Positions 1 through 11,940 of a DNA stretch of 64,000 nt are shown here, piece after piece. Location: NCBI RefSeq assembly GCF_963583255.1, contig NC_084803.1, positions 23,100,428-23,164,427 on the forward strand, given 5' to 3'. The notes beneath the pieces were generated by a model. The model was given only the letters and a program-made list of their open reading frames with translations, did no database searches and was not told the origin of the DNA. Each line of letters starts with the position of its first letter. Position 1 is the first letter of the stretch. Made by a program: the position numbers and the translations under genes. This DNA comes from Pyrus communis (lineage: Eukaryota > Streptophyta > Magnoliopsida > Rosales > Rosaceae).

Positions 1-850
1 ACCTGTTCTCGATTGAATAACAAACATGATATTTATAATAAATTAACCCTCACCCTGACCCTAAAAGATAAGAAACTGAAACCTTAATGCTAAACGGGCT
101 AAGACCAAAAAACCTAAGCATTAAAATAAACCTAAATACTAATGTTTTCCAATATCCTGTCAAACTCATGGCGCTTCATTAAGCGAACTGATTATAGATT
201 CAGATTGGATAATATTGAGAGTATGCAAAGAACCCGTCACTAAAAGGACGAGATTTCCATATCTTAATTGTAGCAACGAACAAACAAAAACAAAGTACTA
301 TCACTTGAGTGATCACATGTACAGCACTAGAGTGACGGTCACAAAACAATTCCAAACAGGCCAACAACTCGTGTGGGCCTAAAACAAACTTTACCATTTT
401 TTCCTTTGCCTGTGTGGGCCTAGCAATAGGCTATATTTATTCCTTTTATTCCTTTTTTTTTGTTTTTTTATATTTTTTTCTTTTCTGTTTTTTTCCTCTA
501 TAATAAGGAAGCAGCAACGGTGTAATACATGGAGGTGGAACTGGGTGCAGGTTGGTGGTCAATCTGGATCTGGTACGATGTGGTGACTCTGGGTGCGATG
601 GGACAACAACGGCGGGCTTGGCGACTGGGTGCATGAGCAGCTGCAGCAGATGGATTTGGTCAATGGATCGGGCGGTTCGCATTTAGTCAGATGTGGCAGC
701 GGATACTGGCATGGTGGGTTCATTCAAGCGGGGCTCAATAGGGAGGCCCAAGATCATCTCCAATCGAGGTTTGATCAGATGGCTTGTTTTGGCCATCTGG
801 TTCTCCAAGATATTAATATTTTAATGAACAGTACATTGTCATGTTTGTCT

Positions 851-1659
851 CCATCTCCAACCTAAGGCCAAAGGGTCATAGGGCTCGTTTTAGCGCTATC
901 ACAAAAAACCGTCTCCAATCGAGAACCAAAGAGCCATAGGACCAAACATAATTTATTATTTAAATTTAAAAATTACAATAACTTAAATTTATGTTGTATA
1001 ATTTTTATGTTGGTTAATATTATTTAATGTTGTTTCATATTGTTTAATGTTGTTTTATGTTATTTAATTTTAATTTAATGTTGCATAATGACTTAGGAAG
1101 TTATAGGAAAAAAATTGAATTTAAAAAAAATATATGAAACAAATTTTGTAAAATAGAAGTTATAGGAAAAAAAATTGAATTTAAAAAAAATATATGAAAC
1201 AAATTTTGTAAAATAGAAGTTATAGGAAAAAAAATAGAATTTAAAAAAAATATATGAAACAAATTTTGTAAAATAGAAATTATAGAAAAAAATAGAATTT
1301 AAAAATAGAAGTTATAGGAAAAAAATTTTGTAAATAAAAATAAATAAATAAAACTGTAAAAAAAAAAAATTCAAAAATAACGGATAGCTGACGTTAGCTA
1401 GTCGTTGTATTCAAAATTTCCCAACTATTCGTGTCGGTTATAACCGACACTATTGCTTTTATTCTTGTCGGTTATGTCCGACAGTTTTAAGCAAAAAGTT
1501 TGGCCAGCCCGGGGCTGACTGGCTGGCTAGAAGGGACCAGCCCTTTGGCCCTTTCAGATTCAGTGGGGCCCACGAGCCCTCTGGCCTAGCCCTCGGTTGG
1601 AGACAGTTTTTGGGTTATTTTCGGCCCTCTAGCCCTTTGGACCCTTCGGTTGGAGATGG
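851..1659. mobile_element. Inverted-repeat (MITE-like) element nested in family A element
   Basis: The left end reads CCATCTCCAACC followed by a GGCCAAAGGGT-like stretch; the right end is its imperfect inverted copy, ending GGTTGGAGATGG at 1659. About 30 bp of imperfect terminal inverted repeat can be paired by eye. The middle is extremely AT-rich and holds a 60-bp tandem repeat. No transposase is visible. I could not settle a target-site duplication, so the superfamily is open. Confidence 0.6.
1096..1330. repeat. 60-bp tandem repeat, about four copies
   Basis: A unit starting gaagttatagg and ending tttgtaaaata recurs at an almost exact 60-bp spacing from about 1096. Three copies are nearly identical; the fourth is shortened by small deletions. 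Very AT-rich, no coding potential. Confidence 0.85.
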
Positions 1660-1866
1660 CCTAAGGTCAAGACAAACTTGATCCGAGTTTGTGGTTCTCA
1701 GGTCAGAGCTTTGTCAAAACCATCGTCAAAAAAATTCTTTTTCTACCATCTTTTCTTTACTTTTTCTGCAACATGCCAACGACAACTGTGAATAGAAAAA
1801 AACAAACAAACTGATACTGAATAGAAGCAAATTAAATTTTGAATGATCAAACTTGCTCTGATACTA

Positions 1867-2104
1867 AGTTGAACTAACAAACGAAATATAATTATGAATA
1901 TTATTGATTAAACAAGATTGTCGAGACGGCTACAATCGAATAACTATATTTTGATTGACTTTTTCTCGACTGAATAACAAACATGATATTTATAATAAAC
2001 TAATCATAACCCTAAAAGATAAGAAATTGAAACCCTTATGCTAAACGGGCTAAGCCCAGAAAACCAAACATTAAAATAAACTTAAATACTAATATTTTCC
2101 AACA
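1867..2104 (-). repeat. 5' LTR of the minus-strand family A element
   Basis: About 238 bp, read on the minus strand from TGTTGG at 2104 to ...TTCAACT at 1867, directly followed by the primer-binding site. The partial copy at 1-154 begins with the same LTR-start sequence but is more diverged. Confidence 0.7.
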
Positions 2105-4790
2105 AAAAATTGTTTATGTTGAGTTTATTTGGGGAGGAAAAATATTCTATCTAACAATAGAAATTGTTATTGGCACTAAAAGAATCTCAGTTGTGAGGAG
2201 CATAAAATGAGATTTTTGAAGTGCTAACAACAGTTTCCTTCCAATAATGCTAAAAGGAAGTAAATGACAGTTACCTAAATGTCATTAAAAATGTTTTAAT
2301 GACACTTTGAAAACGTCATAAGTTTTAAGGGCATTTGTAATATGTTTTAAGGGCGACTCCAGAGGGCAATAGGTATGTTTGCTTCTCTATGCACCCTAAT
2401 AAGTCTCTTAGACCAGATGGTTTTAATGGTTGGTTTTTCCATAAAGTGTGGTTAGTCATCGGAAAAGGTTGGTTTTTTTTTTTTTTCAAATATCACACAG
2501 CTTTGAAACTCAGCAAAAGTGCAAGCTTAAAATTTTAAATTAATAATGTTAGAGGAGTCTCTTGTGATAAAGGCCATTTTATGATGTTCCAGGTAGTAGC
2601 TTGGGACACTCGAGCTATACTAAGTGTGGTTATGTTAGGCGGACTACAAACGTTGTGACATGGCCCCATTGTCTAGAAACTTCTAATGCACCATCCGGCT
2701 TTCGGAAAGTTTATGCAATTTAAGGGTCGTGTGTTATACACTCAAACCTTGGCCCTGGCCATTCGAAGGAATAATTGAAAAGGGCGAATAAAAAATCAAC
2801 TAGGTGGTGGCTCTGAATTCCAGACCCAAAGTATGATTACTTCTATCCCAGACTAGCGTACTAAGTTGAGTACGTTATGTAGTGATCTCTTGCCTAAAGC
2901 AGATTCGACGAAGGCATCCAGACTTGAAAATCCTCAATATGGAATTTTATTCCAATAGAGCTCTGATTCATGGAAGTAACTTAACAAAAGGATTCCAAAG
3001 GTGTTTCTGATCCCCACATGCAAGCGACCAAGTCCCTAACGAATTTTTCGTTAAGGTTCACTAGGTATGGGCACGCGTTTCAGACTGAGAAGGAAGCCTC
3101 TTCTTGGTTACACGTTGCGATTATTAAAATTCTTAGACTCGAAATGGGTTAAGGTGAACTAATAAATGGATTCAAAGTCATGCATAAAATACCTCGCAAC
3201 GCTTAGTTTAATCTTCTGCAAATGTTAGCAATTATTATTGACCTAACAAAAGCAACTGAAACATGTAGAACTAACATTAAGATAAACATGTAGAACTAAC
3301 ATTAAGATTTAGAGGCCATTCCGAACAGAGACGATCACCTTTTCATCCTTAGTCCGATAAATGCATCAAAGCAAGTTTCAGAGCAAGAGATTTTTCATGT
3401 GTCTTAAACATGATGTTGGAGTAGGGTGGTACTCCGGTCATCACAATAGGATATTTATAAACACTAAGTTCAGGGGATACATTTTTCCTGCAATGTTATC
3501 AAAGGGGTCTAAAATTCACATAAGCTTACAAGTTTATTCAAGTTTGACTGCGTTACTTATTCCACAATAAGGAAGTAGGGGATGAGAGGTTCTAAGGGGT
3601 TTACTTTAACAAGATCAATGGCTTGAGTAAATAACTTGAGCAAACATGTGTGAGCAAGTATTCATTGCATAAAACAATTCTACCGGAGACAAACCATCAC
3701 CCTTTGCAAAAAATCTTTAGATTCTTAAAGGGTAATAGTCCAGTTCTTTTTCGGTGGAGGCATTTATTGTTCCAAAGTTTACATCATTGTCTGCCTCAAA
3801 TTGATACCAAGAGGGCTCCAATGGAGGAGAATCGCTCAAGAATCTCAGCGCTCCACTCAAGCCATATCTGTATGCACAAACTACGAGGAGAATGACACTT
3901 TTTTAGCTGTGGAGCAGAGCGTGAAGGCTAAGAATGAGTAACTTGACAGGAAGAAGAGGTTAATTCCTATGAAGTTTTAACGAATCTATATCCCATTTAG
4001 AAAATCCCAACAATGATGGGTGAAGGAATTACAATCTTTTTTATTGCTTACTCTGATCATTGGAGGTTTAAGGAAAGTGTTGTAATTGGTGGCAGGAGTT
4101 AGCTGTACACTCAAGGCTGTCATTTTTTTATGGAAAAAAGAGAAAAAAATTTGATAATTTGAAGACTTAGAGAGGCTGGAACACTAAGCAATTAAGGTTT
4201 CCCATATTAGAAAATTTTGGATGCATGAGGGAATTGGAGGAGAAATCCATGCTATTTATAGAAGATTTTTTTAAAATCATCTCACCGTTGAATTTGGACT
4301 GTCTTGCCCATGTGTTTTTGCGGTTGGGGCAACTTGGTAAAAGCAAAAAGTAGCTCACAGTTCTCGTGCACATGCGAAGCAATGACCCCCCATCATTGTT
4401 ATCTCAACGACACATTTTTTTAGATCGTGCGTCTGAATTCGGAAAGTCTCAATTACTTTGTAACGGTAACAAGGCCAGATTGCCACGTGTCAAAAGAATC
4501 ATAAACAATATGCTTTCTGATTTCGTTGAGATTGACTATTTTGGTTCCACAAGACATAAAAATATGATCTAATTGGGGATTAGATGAGTTTCTTATATTC
4601 TCAAATATTCCTATAATCTAGGGATTGACATGCGCTGCAAGTAATCACACTTCTAAGAGTACATAATATATAGTCCTAAATATTCTCTTGGTATAATACA
4701 TATTCCTATCCTAAAAGGTCTTTCTCCTTACTAGTATAAATATCCCTATCTAGGGTTCATATCTGGTAATGCAATTATCACATACTTACT
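2105..4790. other. Gene-free region, old repeat debris
   Basis: Apart from the LINE fragment I recognise no protein. Only short open frames occur (for example 3361-3570 and 3650-3895), with no known motif. A 25-bp direct duplication lies near 3258-3307. The last 300 bp, with a TATA-like tataaatatccc near 4735, look like part of an LTR. The sequence just right of the nested cluster (11946-12112) ends in a typical LTR-like TTCCAACA, so both flanks may be halves of one older LTR split by the insertion. I could not match a duplication for that outer element. Confidence 0.4.
2361..2470 (+). pseudogene. LINE (L1-type) reverse-transcriptase fragment
   Basis: One frame reads FSMHPNKSLRPDGFNGWFFH, then KVWLVIG. 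This matches the plant LINE reverse-transcriptase motif with the shape F-x-MHP-x-K-x-PGPDG-(F/M)-N followed by FF/FY-x-K-x-W-x-IVG. Only this short block is recognisable; it ends at a poly-T stretch near 2471. No catalytic FADD-type motif follows, so it is a dead remnant. Confidence 0.6.
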
Positions 4791-4795
4791 CTCTT

Positions 4796-6032
4796 TGATG
4801 GAAAATATTAGCATTCATGTTTATTTTAGTATTTGGGTTTTCCTTGTTAGTTTAGGAATTAGGCCTAGCCCATACGAGGTAGGGTTTCTTAGGTTTAGTT
4901 CTCTATAAATATTGTTTGTAATTTAGTTTAAGAAATAAGTTTGTCACAATGTAGCCTCTTAGGGGGCGTTTGTTTGCCCTCACTAACTCGGATTGGACTG
5001 GACTGGACTAGCTATTAGTCCAATACTGTGTTTGTTCCATGCTGGGACTAACATTAATGAGACTAAAGGGGACTAGCATGGACAAAACCCTTCACTAAGA
5101 GGTCTTAGTGAGACCCCCCAATAACCATGGGACTAACTAAGACTATCCTCTATTTCTCATCCTTGTCATGCTCAACGACCACTCCCGACAGACTCATCGT
5201 CATTGCCGGTCACCTAGATCAATCATTAACTTCCCGACTCTCTTTCAGATCCATTTCACAACCAACTTTCATATAAAATATACCAAATTGAAGCTGGGAG
5301 TGACAAGATTATGATTTTACTTGAATCAAGGCCAAAATGTGGTTGAATGTGGCCGGAAAATGGCCTGGAAGTCTCGGCCTGTTTAGGCTTCTTCAAATCC
5401 ATGACAAATTCGAGCATGCAAAGCTAAGATCTTGGTCCAGGGATGGTGATGAATTTTTTGGTGATGCTAACTTCATCCAATTTAATGAGGGTTAGCCAAA
5501 AAACACATCGGGAAACCTGCAACTCATCGGAAAAATTGGAGTCGTGAGGTTCCGTTCGAACAACGTATAGCTAGAGAGGGAGGGAGGACAGAGAAATAGA
5601 GACTGAAATCAATAAGGAGTTTGACCAGGAATGAGAAAGAGACATGAATTGAGAGGTCTGAGAGGAAAAAAAGAGGGAGAGGGTGGGACGATGAGAGAAG
5701 AGGAAAAGAGTGGGACGGAAATGGTAGGAAAAGATGGAGAAAAAGATAAGATCATAATAAAATATTAATAATTTATATATTAAATAAAATAATATTAGAA
5801 TTTGTTATTATCTAGCTTCTTAGTCCAATACTGCACCAAACGATTCACTAAGTTAGTCCAGTTTAGTCTAGTCTAAGCCAATCCAGCTTAGTCCTTGAAG
5901 CTAATCCAGTCCGAGATAGTCCGGCGCAACAAACGCCCCCTTAGGGTTTTGTAGTCGTTCCGGCATTCTTGTCTATTAATAATATTCTTATTATTTTGTA
6001 GTCTTGTTTGTTCCGCACTTTGATATTCAACT
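4796..6032 (+). repeat. 5' LTR of family A element, interrupted by a MITE
   Basis: Starts TGATGGAAAATATTAG (the 3' copy has TGTTGG) and ends just before gggtatcagagc. Bases 4962-5943 are the inserted MITE plus one copy of its TTA duplication; the rest matches the 3' LTR. Confidence 0.88.
4962..5940. mobile_element. PIF/Harbinger-like MITE, 979 bp, with exact empty site
   Basis: Ends are GGGGGCGTTTG and its exact inverse CAAACGCCCCC, flanked by TTA on both sides (4959-4961 and 5941-5943). The sister LTR at 11686-11940 has the undisturbed site (cctcttagggttttg), with one TTA, so both element limits and the 3-bp target duplication are established inside this window. A 3-bp TWA target is the hallmark of PIF/Harbinger. 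No transposase is encoded. The end sequence recurs at 53279-54250. Confidence 0.9.
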
Positions 6033-6730
6033 GGGTATCAGAGCAGGTTCGATCATTTGGGGTTGATCTATTCTTGGTGGTATCAATTTGTTTTTCAGTC
6101 GTCGAATATCGGTTTGGTTGTTGTTTGTTTTGTTTTTGTACCTATATTAGGGTTTTGTCGTTGAAAAAAAAATTGAATCTGTTTTTGGTGTCTGAGTCAC
6201 GCCGCATGAGACAAGTCTTACCAGAGAGGAGCCAACGCTTGATGTTTGAAGTTTGAACGTGCTGTTGTTGAGTCTGGATCTCAGATATGTTGCAACCATC
6301 ACATCTTGCTGATCTGCACCTTGAACTGCCACAAATCCTCATCGATTTGCTGCAACTTCACGTTGAACCCGTAAACGAGTTTACCCACCACTGCACTGCT
6401 CGTTGTCACTCTCACCCAGACTCGCAAACACCATATGCACAATGCCACTACAACTAGAAACCTAACACATTTGTGTTATGAACTGGTTGTGATTGCCTTA
6501 ATCACATAAAGGTTTTAGTTAATAACAGTAAGGGCTAAATTGTAAGGAGTTAAGTATGGGGGTTCAATTGTAATGGGCCAAGATTTATTAGAGGTTTTAG
6601 AAATTACTAGTAGTATTGTCTAGGTGGCATTCTTATATTAGGGATTATGCAGCATGTGGGATATACATGTTCCCAAGTTGGTTGTAACAGGCAGATATGG
6701 AAATTAATAGAATATTCCTTTGCTTCTTTT

Positions 6731-9700
6731 ATTATGCAGTTGCTTTCTCAAGGGGTTAAAAAAGGAACTGCACTATGATGTTAAATTGTTGAAACCTGCA
6801 AATGTGCATGAGGTTATTGCCATTGCAGTGCAACTTGATTCAAAACTCACTGAGTTGAAATTGCCTCCGCCTCGGCCTTATACATCTTCTAAACCTTCCT
6901 CCACCACCGTCACACCTCTTTCCCATACTATGCCTAAAACTAGCAACCTTGCTATTAGGAAATTGACCCCTGATTAGATTCAAAGGAAAAAGGAACGTGG
7001 TGAATGTTGGTTCTGCAATGACAAGTGGGTCCATGGGCATAAGTACGGCCTTAAGCATCTGCTCATGATGGAAATGTCAGATTCAGAAGTTCCAGAAAGA
7101 GATATGGGGGAGGATCAACTTATGTTACCGCACATAGAGCTCAGTGAGTGTGCTTTTTATGGCACAAATGGAGGTCCTACAGCTCAAACTATGAAAGTGC
7201 TTGGTAAAGTTAGTGGCCACATTGTGAAGATTTTACTCGATTCGGGTAGTTCTCACAACTTTGTTGATTCCAAACTATTAAAACATTGTGGATAGCAAGC
7301 TCAAACCACCAAGTCTTTTGAGGTCATGATTGCAGATGGGGGGAAGGTTACAAGTTTTGGTTGTTGCAAGGCTATGGAGTTGACTTTAGCAGGGTATCAT
7401 TGTTCCACAGATTTGTATTCCCTGCCACTAGGTGGTTGTGATGTGGTTTTGGGGGTGCAATGGCTTTCCACCGTAAGTCTTGTGTTAAAGGATTTCCAGC
7501 TCCTTACTATGGAGTTCACCAAAAACCACCATACTTATAAGTTATCCCATCATTCCTCTCGTGCCTCAAGCATTCAAGAAGTCTCACTGCATCAGCTTGA
7601 AAAAGAGTTAAATAACTCTAATTTGGGGTTGTTATTGTACTCCATGGAAAATGAGAAGTTAGGATCCTGTGAATTGAGTTCAACTCATTTGCAGGAATTG
7701 CAGCAGCTATTGAATGACTTCGAGGTTATTTTTGCCGTGCCCACTAAGCTACCTCCATAGCGAGACCATGATCATCACATTCCCCTCCTGCAAGTGACAA
7801 AACCACCAAGCATTCGACCATACCACTATGGACCATTGCAAAAAATTGAAATTGAAAAAGCAGTTCAAGAGCTACTCGAGGCAGGTTTCATAAGGCAAAG
7901 CCATAGTCCATTCTCCTTTCCTATGTTGTTGGTGAAGAATAAGGATGGCACTTGGCGAATGTGCATTGATTATAGGGCACTTAATGCCCTCACTATTAAG
8001 GATAAGTACCTCATACCCCTTATTGATGATTTGTTGGATGAATTGCATGGATCCCTCTATTTTTCTAAGTTGGACTTGTGCTTTGGATATCACCAGATAT
8101 TAATGCAGCTTGGAGAAATTGACAAAATTGCATTTAGGACTCATGAGGGCCACTATGAGTTCTTAGTAATGCCCTTTGGGCTTACAAATGCTCCTGCTAC
8201 ATTTCAAAGTTTAATGAATGATGTGTTTCAGCCTCATTTGAGGAAATTTGTGTTAGTCTTCTTTGATGACATCCTCATTTATAGTAAGACCTGGGAGGCT
8301 CATTTAGCTCACTTGAAGGTGGTGTTTGAACTTTTACAGGTCAATCAACTCTTCTCAAGAAATCCAAATGTTCATTTGGACAAAATAGGGTGGAGTATTT
8401 GGGACATGTTGTATCTCAGGAAGGAGTGGCACTTGACCCTGGAAAAATCCAAGTTATACAAAACTGGCCTACACCAAAAACTATCAAGGACTTGAGGGGC
8501 TTCTTGGGTTTAACAGGCTACTATAGAAAGTTTCTCCTAGGCTATGGCAAAATTTGCTAGCTTTTATGTCATTTGACAAAGAAGGATGGGTTCCTTTGGA
8601 CTGCAGAAACTCAGCAAGCATTTGACAAGCTTAAGATCACCATGATTTCTCCACAAGTTTTAGCTTTACTAGATTTCTTGAAACCATTTGAAGTGGAATG
8701 TGATGCTTCTGGTTGTGGTATTGGAGTTGTGTTGCAGCAAGGTGGAAGGCCTATTGCTTTTTCCAGCCAGTCACTTTGTTCAAGGAATCAAGCACTCTCC
8801 ACTTATGAGAGAGAGTTGGTTGCTGTGGTTTCTGCTGTGAAGAAATGGCAGAATTATTTTGCAGAGAAGGCATTTCATAATCAAGACTGATCATTGCAGT
8901 CGTAAATACTTCCTGCATCAAAGAGCTAACAATGTCTTTTCAACAAAAATGGGTTTCTAAGTTACTGGGGTATGATTATGAGATCCAGTTCAAAAGTGGA
9001 TCCCAAAATGTAGTTGCAGATTCATTGTCTAGATTACATGGAGTGACTCAATTACATGAACTTGTCCCTCGGTTCATGGGGGAATGCAATGCCATTTCTT
9101 ACCCTTACAATGGTTGGATAGATGACTTGAGAAAAAGTACTGAACAAGATGAGTGGATTGTAGCAAAGAAAAAGAAGTGGTTAAATTTGCAATGAATGGC
9201 ACATGAGGATCTACCTTTGGAAAGTACATTGTCGATAATGGTTTGTTGCTTTACAAGAAGAGGGTGGTGTTAAGCCCTCACTCTGAGTGGAGAAGAAAGA
9301 TCCTAGAAGAGCACCATTATACTCCCTCTACTGGTCATCAAGGGGTCATAAAAACATACTATAGGGTCAAAATGAACTTCTATTGGCAAGGAATAAAGAA
9401 AGATATTCAGAACTATGTAGCAGATTGTCAAGTGTGCCAACAGAACAAAGTGGAAACCATTGCCCCACCAGGATTGCTGCAACCTTTGCCAATTCCTCAA
9501 AGAATTTGGATAGACATCAGCATGGATTTCATAGTGCGGTTACCTCTATGCAAGGGTAAATCGGTGATATTAATGGTAGTTGACAGATTATCCAAGAGTG
9601 CTCATTTCATAGTTATGGCTTATCTCTACACTGCAATCACAATGGCAGAAGCCTTTGTTGACAATGTCTTAAAACTACATGGCGTACCAAGTTCAGTGGT

Positions 9701-10557
9701 CAGTGATAGAGATCTCATCATCGTCAGTGCTTTTTGGAGGGAATTGTTTAAACTACAAAGGTCAAAACTGTGTATAAGCTCAGGCTACCATCCCCAAAGC
9801 GATGGGCAAACTGAAGTGATGAACAGGTGCCTTGAAACCTATTTAAGATGTTTTGTTGGAGGACAACCAAGGAGATGGGTTCAGTGGCTTCCTTGGGCTG
9901 AATGGTACTTTAACACTTCTTACCATTCATCTGCCAAGTTCACACTCTTTGAGTTAGTCTATGGCTACCCACCACCCCAGATTCTACCCTATGAATTTGG
10001 TACTGCAAGGGTGGAAACAGTGGAACAAAGCCTCTTGGAAAGGGATAAGGTCTTATCTGTCTTGAAAAAACAACCTGAAGATGGCTTAGAATCGCATGAA
10101 GGTGCAACATGATAAGAAGAGAACTAAGAGGCAATTTGAAGTGGAAGATTTCGTGTATTTGAAGTTAGTTCCTTATTAGTTGCAGGCTTTATCCTCTCAC
10201 AATTACCATAAGCTTCAACCAAGGTACTATGGGCCTTATGATATTTGGGAAAAGATTGGTAAAGTAGCCTATAAACTGAATATGCCATTTAACAAAAAAA
10301 TCCACCTTGTGTTCCACGTGAGTCATTTGAAGAAACAATTAGGGAGTAATCTGGTGCCTCAGAATGTCATACCTCAGGTGGTCAAAGATGGGTTAGCAGG
10401 AAACACACCAGTAGCTATGTTGGCAAAGAGAATTTATAAGAAAGGCAATGTTGCAGGGGTCCAATTGTTAGTGAAGTGGCAAGATTAAGAGGAATCAGAG
10501 ACTACTTGGGAAGATTTTGATGAGTTCAAGGCTAAATACCCCACATTTCAACTCTGA
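6731..10557 (+). pseudogene. Degenerate gag-pol of the Reina-like chromovirus
   Basis: Recognisable blocks in order: gag C-terminus (6731-6975); a zinc-knuckle relic at about 7010 (CWFCND...HGHKY, with the last Cys changed to Tyr); aspartic protease LLDSGSSHNFV near 7235; reverse transcriptase with [10 protein letters not shown] (about 7960), [13 protein letters not shown] (about 8170) and the catalytic [11 protein letters not shown] (about 8260); RNase H with VECDASGCGIG (about 8695); integrase HHCC zinc site (HH...CQVCQQNK, about 9312-9450) and DDE core ending SDGQTEVMNR (about 9800); and a C-terminal chromodomain-like part (LVKWQD then a stop, about 10470). Several in-frame stops (near 6975, 7293, 7758, 8890, 10110, 10486) and a frameshift near 8350 break the frame, so no functional product is expected. 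Confidence 0.88.
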
Positions 10558-10595
10558 GCAAACCTTGAGGACAAGGTTTTATAAGGGGGAGGTAT

Positions 10596-10951
10596 TGTTA
10601 TGAACTGGTTGTGATTGCCTTAATCACAGAGAGGTTTTAGTTAATAACAGTAAGGGCTAAGTTGTAAGGTAGTTAAGGGTAAAATTGTAAGGAGTTAAGT
10701 ATGGGGGGTTCAATTGTAATGGGCCAAGAGTTGTTAAGGGTTTTAGAAATTAGTAGTAGTATTATTGTCCGGCATTCTTGTATTGGGGATTATGCAGCAT
10801 GTGGGATATACATGCTCTCGAGTTGGTTGTAACAACCAGATTTGGAAATTAATAGAATATTCCTTTGCTTCTTTTCTCTTTATCCTCTCACCATTTCCAT
10901 ACTACCTAGCTACCAGTAAGATTAATTCTCCAACGCCGGTGTGATTTAACA
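10596..10951 (+). repeat. 3' LTR of the Reina-like chromovirus
   Basis: 356 bp with TG...CA ends. The matching left part of the 5' LTR (6474-6731) differs by several substitutions and a ~20-bp indel, so the insertion is not recent. Confidence 0.88.
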
Positions 10952-11543
10952 ATTTGTCATCCGAATCCACCCTGCTGCCAAGCCATCCAGTCATGCCTCC
11001 GCCATTGCCTAAAACCCCGAGTCCAATCCACTTGCCTTGACCTGTAACCAGAAGCCCAGAAATTCCCGCTAGTCTTACCCGCTGCCATTGACTGAACCAC
11101 GATTACTACATTCCATGGTTTGCATGATCGGGGAGAAGACACCCACCAGAAAACAAAAAAAAAAAAAAAAAAAAAAAAAAAGGAAAAAAGGGGAAAAAGA
11201 AAAAAGAAAAAAGGAGAAAAAAGCGAAGAGAGAAGTAGTTAGGATTTGAGCCCCACACAGGCAAGGAAGAAAATTTGCTATTTGTGGGTTTGGGCTTTTT
11301 AAGGCCCACATGGATAACATGAGAATAACCTGCTGTTAGAGCTTGTTGTTGCTCATCGCAATAATCGCTCGAGTTCTTGGACTGGTGGCCATTCGAGTGA
11401 CATTGTGAATGTGGTAAACTGAAATTTTTGCTTGTTCGTTCCGAAGTTGGTTCAGAAGTTTGCACTGGCTTTGGAATCTTGCACTTGCACCAATTGGATT
11501 GCTTCCGCTCGCTCGCCTATTCGCTCACTTGATTCCTTGCTCG

Positions 11544-11655
11544 CTTGTCGTGTCCGCCTAACAGAGCTTGTCTTGTCGTGTCCGCCTAACGGAGCTTGCC
11601 TTATCGTGTCCGCCTAACGGAGCTTGCCTTGTCGTGTTCGCCTAACGGAGCTCGC
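11544..11655. repeat. 28-bp tandem repeat, almost four copies
   Basis: A 28-bp unit containing tgtccgcctaacggagcttg is repeated head to tail. It ends 31 bp before the 3' LTR of the family A element, in the place where a polypurine tract would be expected. Confidence 0.85.
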
Positions 11656-11685
11656 ATCCACATCTGCTTGTTGGCAAACTCATGA

Positions 11686-11940
11686 TGTTGGAAAATATTA
11701 GTATTCATGTTTATTTTAGTATTTGGGTTTTCCTTGTTAGTTTAGGAATTGGGCCTATCCCGTCTGAGGTAGGGTTTCTTAAGTTTAGTTCTCTATAAAT
11801 ATTGCTTGTAATTTAGTTTGAGAAATAAGTTAGTCACAATGTAGCCTCTTAGGGTTTTGTAGCCGTTCTGGCATTCTTGTCTACTAATAATATTCTTATT
11901 ATTTTGTAGTTTTGTTTGTTCCGCACTCTGATGTTTAGCT
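11686..11940 (+). repeat. 3' LTR of family A element (uninterrupted)
   Basis: 255 bp. It has a TATA-like tctataaat, and serves as the empty-site reference for the MITE in the 5' LTR. It is followed by the CTCTT target duplication. Confidence 0.88.

Larger units (their letters stand above)
1..2104 (-). mobile_element. Non-autonomous LTR retrotransposon, family A (cut by window edge)
   Basis: On the minus strand an LTR runs from 2104 (TGTTGGAAAATATTAG) to about 1867. It is followed by a primer-binding site resembling initiator-Met tRNA (tagtatcagagc, 1855-1866). The interior has no gag or pol. A second copy of the LTR start lies at 154 reading down to base 1, so the 3' LTR runs off the window. 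LTR start, TATA-like centre and LTR end resemble those of the plus-strand element at 4796-11940, so I treat them as one family. A nested inverted-repeat element (851-1659) occupies nearly half of the interior. The absence of any polymerase domain suggests it depends on enzymes from other elements. The outer target-site duplication cannot be checked because one end is missing. Confidence 0.75.
6474..10951 (+). mobile_element. Ty3/gypsy chromovirus (Reina-like), degenerate, nested in family A element
   Basis: The 3' LTR is 10596-10951 (356 bp, TGTTATGAAC...TTAACA), preceded by a polypurine tract (aaggggga, 10583-10590). The 5' LTR begins at 6474 but is cut at about 6731, where it jumps straight into gag, so the primer-binding site and gag N-terminus are lost. 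A 5-bp target duplication ATTTG flanks it (6469-6473, 10952-10956). Domain order gag, protease, reverse transcriptase, RNase H, integrase, chromodomain-like tail is that of Ty3/gypsy chromoviruses; the short LTRs fit the Reina clade, which is an inference. It cannot be autonomous. Confidence 0.9.

Noticed and set aside
593..865. 90-codon plus-strand ORF
   Set aside because: Lies in the interior of the non-autonomous family A element and runs into the nested MITE; no recognisable domain.
6033..6044. tRNA-Met-like stretch
   Set aside because: It is a retrotransposon primer-binding site complementary to the tRNA 3' end, not a tRNA gene.
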